DNA from: Candidatus Melainabacteria bacterium
Lineage (GTDB): Bacteria > Cyanobacteriota > Vampirovibrionia > 2-02-FULL-35-15
NCBI GenBank assembly: GCA_023250175.1
Contig: JAHFBD010000072.1
Coordinates: 1-9,805 of the forward strand
Reading direction: 5' to 3'
DNA length: 9,805 bases
A program made the position numbers and the translations under genes. Shown here piece after piece: positions 6,575-9,805 of the stretch; position 1 is the first letter of the stretch, and each line of letters opens with the position of its first letter. The notes under the pieces are model-generated. The model was not told where the DNA came from, ran no database searches, and saw nothing but the letters and a program-made list of their open reading frames with translations.

Positions 6575-8956
6575 ATGAATAAAAAATCTTTATGTAGTGT
6601 TTTTTTAGTTCTGTTAGTTTTTTCATTATGTTTAATAAATGGTAATGCACTTGCTCAAACATGTACTGGAAGTACGCCAATACAATGTAGCGACAATAGC
6701 TGTGCAGCTACAGCAGCAGCTTGTCCCTGTGCATCAGCAACACCAATTAGATGCTCCGACAATACCTGTGCAGCTACACAAGCAGCTTGTCCTTGTGCAT
6801 CAGCAACACCAATTAGATGCTCCGACAATACCTGTGCAGCTACACAAGCAGCTTGTCCCTGTGCATCAGCAACACCAATTAGATGCTCTGATAATACCTG
6901 TGCAGCTACAGCAGCAGCTTGTCCTTGTGCATCAGCAACACCTATTAGATGCTCTGATAATACCTGTGCAGCTACAGCAGCAGCTTGTCCTTCTACAACA
7001 AGCAGTACTAGTACTGGATGTACTGGAGCAACACCAATACAATGCAGCAATAATAGCTGTGCAGCTACACAAGCCGCATGTCCTTGTCCATCTGCAAACC
7101 CGATTAAATGCTCTGATGGTTCTTGTGTAGTTGCTGCAGCAAACTGTCCTACCACTACTAGCACAAATACCTGCCCATCTGCCACTCCTATTCAATGTCC
7201 TAATGGTTCTTGTACTGCAGTTATAGCAGATTGCTCAACTACAAATAGTACAAATACATGCCCAGCAGCAAATCCTATTAAGTGTTCGGATGGTTCTTGT
7301 GTAGTTGTAGCAGCAAATTGTCCTACCACTGGTAATACCTGTCCAGCAGCTACCCCTATTAAGTGTTCAGATGGTTCTTGTGTAGTTGCTGCAGCAAATT
7401 GTCCTACCACTAGTAATAACTGTCCAGCAGCGACTCCTATTAAATGTTCAGATGGTTCTTGTGTAGTTGCTGCAGCAAATTGTATTACCACTAGTAATAA
7501 CTGTCCAGCAGCAACTCCTATTAAGTGTTCAGATGGTTCTTGTAAACTTACTCAGGCAGATTGTACTGCAAACACATGTCCAGCAACTACCCCAATCAAG
7601 TGTCCTAATGGTACTTGTACTGCAGTTATAGCAGATTGTTCAACAAATGCTTGTACTACCGACAAACCGATTAAATGCCCCGATGGCTCTTGTGCAATAA
7701 CTCTTGACAAGTGTTCTATAACAACGACTTGTCCTGCCGATAAACCAATTAAATGTCCAGATGGCTCTTGTGCAATAACTCTTGACAAGTGTTCTTCTAC
7801 TACTGCAATTACTTGTCCACCTGACAAACCAATCAGATGTAACCCTACTCTTTGTGCAGCAAGCATTCAAGAATGCCTGTCTTCTACTAGCAACACCTGT
7901 CCAAAAGATAAGCCTGTAAAATGTTCCGATGGATCTTGTGCTCCTACAGCTTTAGACTGTAATAAATCACAAGATTTATGCTCTGCACCAAATGTAAAAT
8001 GCCCTAACGGAGCATGTGCACCAAAGATTGAACTTTGTGGTTCACAAGAATCTTGTCCAAAAGAAAAACCAGTTAAGTGCCCTGATGGATCTTGCGCTCC
8101 TACAGCTTTAGCCTGTAATAAATCACAAGATTCATGTCCTGCACCAAATGTAAAATGTCCCAATGGAGCCTGTGCACCAAGTTTTGAACTTTGTGGCACT
8201 GATTCTAATCCAAAGTCAACCTGTCCTAAAGAAAAACCAGTTCAATGTTCTGATGGATCTTGTGTTCTTACTGCTTTAGATTGTTCATCGCAAACACAAA
8301 ATGATTGTCCAGAAGGGAATATAAAATGTCCTAATGGAGCTTGTGCACCAAGCATCGATCTTTGTAGCTCAGAAAAACAATGTCCAAAGAATAAGCCTGT
8401 ATTATGTCCTGATGGAACCTGTGCAGCTAATGCTGAGAAGTGTTCATCAGGTCCAGGAACATCAAACGTATGCCCGAAGTCAGCCCCTGTAAGATGCTCC
8501 GATGGTACTTGTGCCATAAGTAAAAATGCTTGTCTTGGTGGCGGAGGAACATCCTCTTCTTCTGGCAAATCTAAGATTGCTCAGGCATTACGAAACTTAA
8601 ACGTTGCAAGAAACCAATTAGCACGTTCTGCAAAAGTGGCACGTCTTATTGGATTAAAAGTAGCCTCTGTAATTAAGACAATAAAAGGTTCTATAGAGCT
8701 TGGAGGAGATGCCTGTAATGAGGGTATAATTTCAGCCCTAGATACTTTAGATTCAATCGTAGAAGAAATTAATGGCAAGATTTGTTCAGATGAATCAGAG
8801 AAAAAACCTAAAACCTGCATTCCAGAACAAGCTGCTAATGACTACATCGATGTAGCTTCTGAAGCTTCAGATACTATTAATGAAGCTCTAGAAATTGATA
8901 ACGATGTAGATGCCATTCCTGATGTTTGTAATAAGCCTTCCAAGAGTGGAAAATAA
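6575..8956 (+). CDS. Secreted cysteine-rich protein with 24 four-Cys repeats
   Basis: A 793-residue exported protein. Residues 1-27 are a Sec signal peptide: MNKK, a hydrophobic core, and a signal peptidase I site ALA|Q. The cysteines at 7 and 19 are not in a lipobox. Residues 29-653 are 24 tandem modules of 21-22 residues, each C-x(6-7)-C-x4-C-x6-C, consensus CPxxxPIKCSDGSC then six residues and C. Thr/Ser/Asn linkers of 0-9 residues join them. Residues 654-665 are a Gly/Ser hinge. Residues 666-793 form a mostly helical domain with four cysteines (714, 737, 748, 785). The mature chain thus has 100 cysteines, all plausibly paired outside the cytoplasm. No anchor, sortase motif or enzyme domain is visible. 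A role as surface fibre, adhesin or matrix protein is inferred. GGAG at 6564-6567 lies seven nt before the ATG, and a strong terminator follows. Confidence 0.9.
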   Translation: MNKKSLCSVFLVLLVFSLCLINGNALAQTCTGSTPIQCSDNSCAATAAACPCASATPIRCSDNTCAATQAACPCASATPIRCSDNTCAATQAACPCASATPIRCSDNTCAATAAACPCASATPIRCSDNTCAATAAACPSTTSSTSTGCTGATPIQCSNNSCAATQAACPCPSANPIKCSDGSCVVAAANCPTTTSTNTCPSATPIQCPNGSCTAVIADCSTTNSTNTCPAANPIKCSDGSCVVVAANCPTTGNTCPAATPIKCSDGSCVVAAANCPTTSNNCPAATPIKCSDGSCVVAAANCITTSNNCPAATPIKCSDGSCKLTQADCTANTCPATTPIKCPNGTCTAVIADCSTNACTTDKPIKCPDGSCAITLDKCSITTTCPADKPIKCPDGSCAITLDKCSSTTAITCPPDKPIRCNPTLCAASIQECLSSTSNTCPKDKPVKCSDGSCAPTALDCNKSQDLCSAPNVKCPNGACAPKIELCGSQESCPKEKPVKCPDGSCAPTALACNKSQDSCPAPNVKCPNGACAPSFELCGTDSNPKSTCPKEKPVQCSDGSCVLTALDCSSQTQNDCPEGNIKCPNGACAPSIDLCSSEKQCPKNKPVLCPDGTCAANAEKCSSGPGTSNVCPKSAPVRCSDGTCAISKNACLGGGGTSSSSGKSKIAQALRNLNVARNQLARSAKVARLIGLKVASVIKTIKGSIELGGDACNEGIISALDTLDSIVEEINGKICSDESEKKPKTCIPEQAANDYIDVASEASDTINEALEIDNDVDAIPDVCNKPSKSGK
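6725..6988 (+). repeat. Four near-identical 66-bp tandem units
   Basis: Modules 2-5 are head-to-tail 66-bp copies starting at 6725, 6791, 6857 and 6923. The first and second differ by one base (CCC versus CCT); the third and fourth by two. Differences between the pairs are few and mostly synonymous (CTCCGAC versus CTCTGAT), apart from CAA versus GCA near the end. This is the mark of recent tandem duplication by slippage or unequal crossing-over. Confidence 0.9.
7895..8377 (+). repeat. Higher-order two-module repeat (three copies)
   Basis: Modules 17-22 alternate between a long form (CPKEKPVKC type, ending ALDC or ALAC) and a short form lacking one residue in the first loop (CPAPNVKC type with PNGAC, ending E-L-C or D-L-C). 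The pairs span 7895-8050, 8051-8218 and 8219-8377, 52-56 residues each. The linker NKSQD recurs in the first two pairs. A two-module block was therefore duplicated as a unit, and earlier than the 66-bp copies because the three pairs have diverged. Confidence 0.8.
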
Positions 8957-8977
8957 ACATCTCTTTCTATCGCCAGT

Positions 8978-9010
8978 AAAAAGACCGGTCAAATTGACCG
9001 GTCTTTTTTT
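8978..9010. terminator. Bidirectional intrinsic terminator
   Basis: The palindromic arms AAAAAGACCGGTC (8978-8990) and GACCGGTCTTTTT (8996-9008) enclose the loop AAATT, and the T-run continues to 9010. The stem has a GC-rich core, followed by T on the plus strand and, through the A-run at 8978-8982, by T on the minus strand too. It sits between the convergent stops of the cysteine-rich gene and PEP carboxylase and should end both transcripts. Confidence 0.93.
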
Positions 9011-9016
9011 ATAGCT

Positions 9017-9805
9017 TTATCCTGTTTCCTGCATTGCAGCAGCAATTCCATTAATGCTTAATAATACAGAAGAAGTAATTTTTTCTTTAAGCACATTATC
9101 ATTTGTATTTTTTAATCTTTTTAAAAGTTCTACCTGAATATAGTTTAATGGGTCGGTATAAGGATTTCTTAATTTAATAGATTTTTGAATGACTGGAGAA
9201 TTATCAAGGATTTCATTTTGTTCTGTAACTAATAAAAGCATTTTCCGTGTAAGTTCATATTCATCTTTTATCTTTGAAAAAATCTTTTGACCAAGTTCAG
9301 CTGGTTCAACAAGTGTAAAGTACTGACTTGCTGTATGCATATCTGCTTTAGCTAAAGCTGTCTGGCAATTATCAATAATTGTTTTAAAGAAAGACCAGTT
9401 TTTATACATATTTTGCAAACACTCAATTCCACCTTTTACTTGTGTAACTTCATTTAAAGCACTACCAACTCCATACCAACTTGGAATCATCATTCGAGTC
9501 TGCGTCCAGCTAAATCCCCAAGGAATAGCTCTTAGATCTTCTACCTTTTTAAGCCCACTACGACTTGCTGGACGAGATGCTATGCGCAATTGACTTATAA
9601 ATTTGATCGGTGTAGCCTGAGTATAGAAATTCCAAAAATCTGCATCTTCATATACTAAGTTTCTATATTTTAATCTGGATGTTTCTGCTAGTTGATTTAT
9701 TAGTTCTAACCACTCTGGTTGAAAATTTGATTCTTGTATCTCTTGCCTAGAACTGGCAAGCAAAACAGAGTGAGTTATTGATTCAAGATGTCTATGAGCA
9801 AGTGG
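9017..9805 (-). CDS. ppc: Phosphoenolpyruvate carboxylase, C-terminal part (runs off right edge)
   Basis: The last 262 codons of PEP carboxylase, which adds bicarbonate to phosphoenolpyruvate to give oxaloacetate and refills the TCA cycle. Visible family signatures are SRPASRSG, then LRAIPWGFSWTQTRMMIPSWYGVGSAL spaced as in the family (written here in pieces: LRAIPW, FSWTQTR, PSWYGVG), LRNPYTDPLN near the end, and the terminal SINGIAAAMQETG. The C-terminal ETG resembles the usual NTG that packs into the active-site region. The frame is open to base 9805, beyond a TTG at 9761-9763 that is only an internal Leu codon, and the upstream residues PLAHRHLE fit the family. Full enzymes have about 900 residues, so most of the gene lies to the right. 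The catalytic loops needed for full judgement are outside the window. Confidence 0.95.
   Translation of the reverse strand, partial: PLAHRHLESITHSVLLASSRQEIQESNFQPEWLELINQLAETSRLKYRNLVYEDADFWNFYTQATPIKFISQLRIASRPASRSGLKKVEDLRAIPWGFSWTQTRMMIPSWYGVGSALNEVTQVKGGIECLQNMYKNWSFFKTIIDNCQTALAKADMHTASQYFTLVEPAELGQKIFSKIKDEYELTRKMLLLVTEQNEILDNSPVIQKSIKLRNPYTDPLNYIQVELLKRLKNTNDNVLKEKITSSVLLSINGIAAAMQETG

Larger units (their letters stand above)
6659..8533 (+). repeat. Array of 24 cysteine modules (coding repeat)
   Basis: In residue numbers, the modules begin at 29, 51, 73, 95, 117, 148, 170, 199, 228, 255, 282, 309, 334, 359, 385, 413, 441, 468, 493, 520, 549, 577, 602 and 632. Every one keeps all four cysteines, 96 in total. 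Early modules carry SDN between the second and third Cys, later ones SDG, PDG or PNG. Module 16 is the outlier, with NPTL in that position. Linkers are absent between modules 1-5, Thr/Ser-rich in the middle, and charged towards the end. Confidence 0.92.

Noticed and set aside
6575..6661. Lipoprotein signal for the cysteine-rich protein
   Set aside because: Cys7 and Cys19 lie in or before the hydrophobic core and Cys19 is preceded by Leu, which does not fit a lipobox. ALA before Q28 is a good signal peptidase I site.
6725..6988. CRISPR-like array
   Set aside because: The 66-bp copies abut directly with no unique spacers, are in frame, and encode conserved modules.
6639..8568. Long open frames on the minus strand and in a second plus frame across the cysteine-repeat gene
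   Set aside because: They are shadows of the repeat: a periodic sequence that lacks a stop codon in one unit lacks it in all. They have periodic low-complexity translations, no ribosome sites, and lie inside a gene with a clear signal peptide and strictly conserved cysteines.
8581..8820. Minus-strand open frame opposite the C-terminal domain
   Set aside because: It lies wholly inside the cysteine-rich gene on the opposite strand, with no ribosome site and no recognisable protein features.
9761..9763. TTG as the start of the PEP carboxylase gene
   Set aside because: The frame is open to the window edge and the 14 codons upstream of it continue the family sequence, so the gene is cut by the window, not short.

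Overview
The window is AT-rich (roughly one third G+C, judged by eye), has short intergenic gaps, AGGA/GGAG-type ribosome binding sites and a Sec signal peptide, so it is bacterial chromosome. The PPK2 kinase and PEP carboxylase are ordinary core metabolism. Several other proteins are orphans with long, polar, lineage-specific N-termini. My best guess is a low-GC member of a poorly characterised phylum, perhaps a non-photosynthetic cyanobacterial relative (Melainabacteria/Vampirovibrionia). That is an inference from gene style only. No mobile element, tRNA, rRNA or CRISPR array was seen.

Layout. Positions 1-122 hold at most the tail of a gene entering from the left. A tight two-gene minus-strand unit follows: an alpha/beta hydrolase (1304-2815), then a PPP-type metallophosphatase (123-1298), whose ribosome binding site lies inside the end of the hydrolase gene. 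A divergent control region (2816-2936) carries three helically phased TTAACA-type boxes. Rightward from it run an unrecognised protein with hydrophobic segments (2937-3641) and a half-length TauE/SafE-type permease (3684-4046). The permease gene converges on a class III-like polyphosphate kinase 2 gene (4076-4903, minus). A second divergent region (4904-5111) separates that kinase from an orphan protein with several hydrophobic segments (5112-6338), which has no Shine-Dalgarno sequence.

The most striking gene is 6575-8956. It encodes a secreted 793-residue protein made of 24 tandem four-cysteine modules, a Gly/Ser hinge and a helical C-terminal domain with four more cysteines, giving 100 cysteines in the predicted mature chain. 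The gene shows recent 66-bp tandem duplications near its 5' end and an older alternating two-module pattern near its 3' end. A strong bidirectional hairpin terminator (8978-9010) separates it from the C-terminal part of a PEP carboxylase gene on the minus strand (9017 to the right edge).

No single pathway unites the genes. The plausible functional pairs are hydrolase with phosphatase (coupled) and orphan protein with half-permease (same strand, 42-nt gap). The cysteine-rich protein stands alone with its own leader and terminator and is the best candidate for something undescribed, probably an envelope or extracellular disulfide-stabilised fibre or adhesin.
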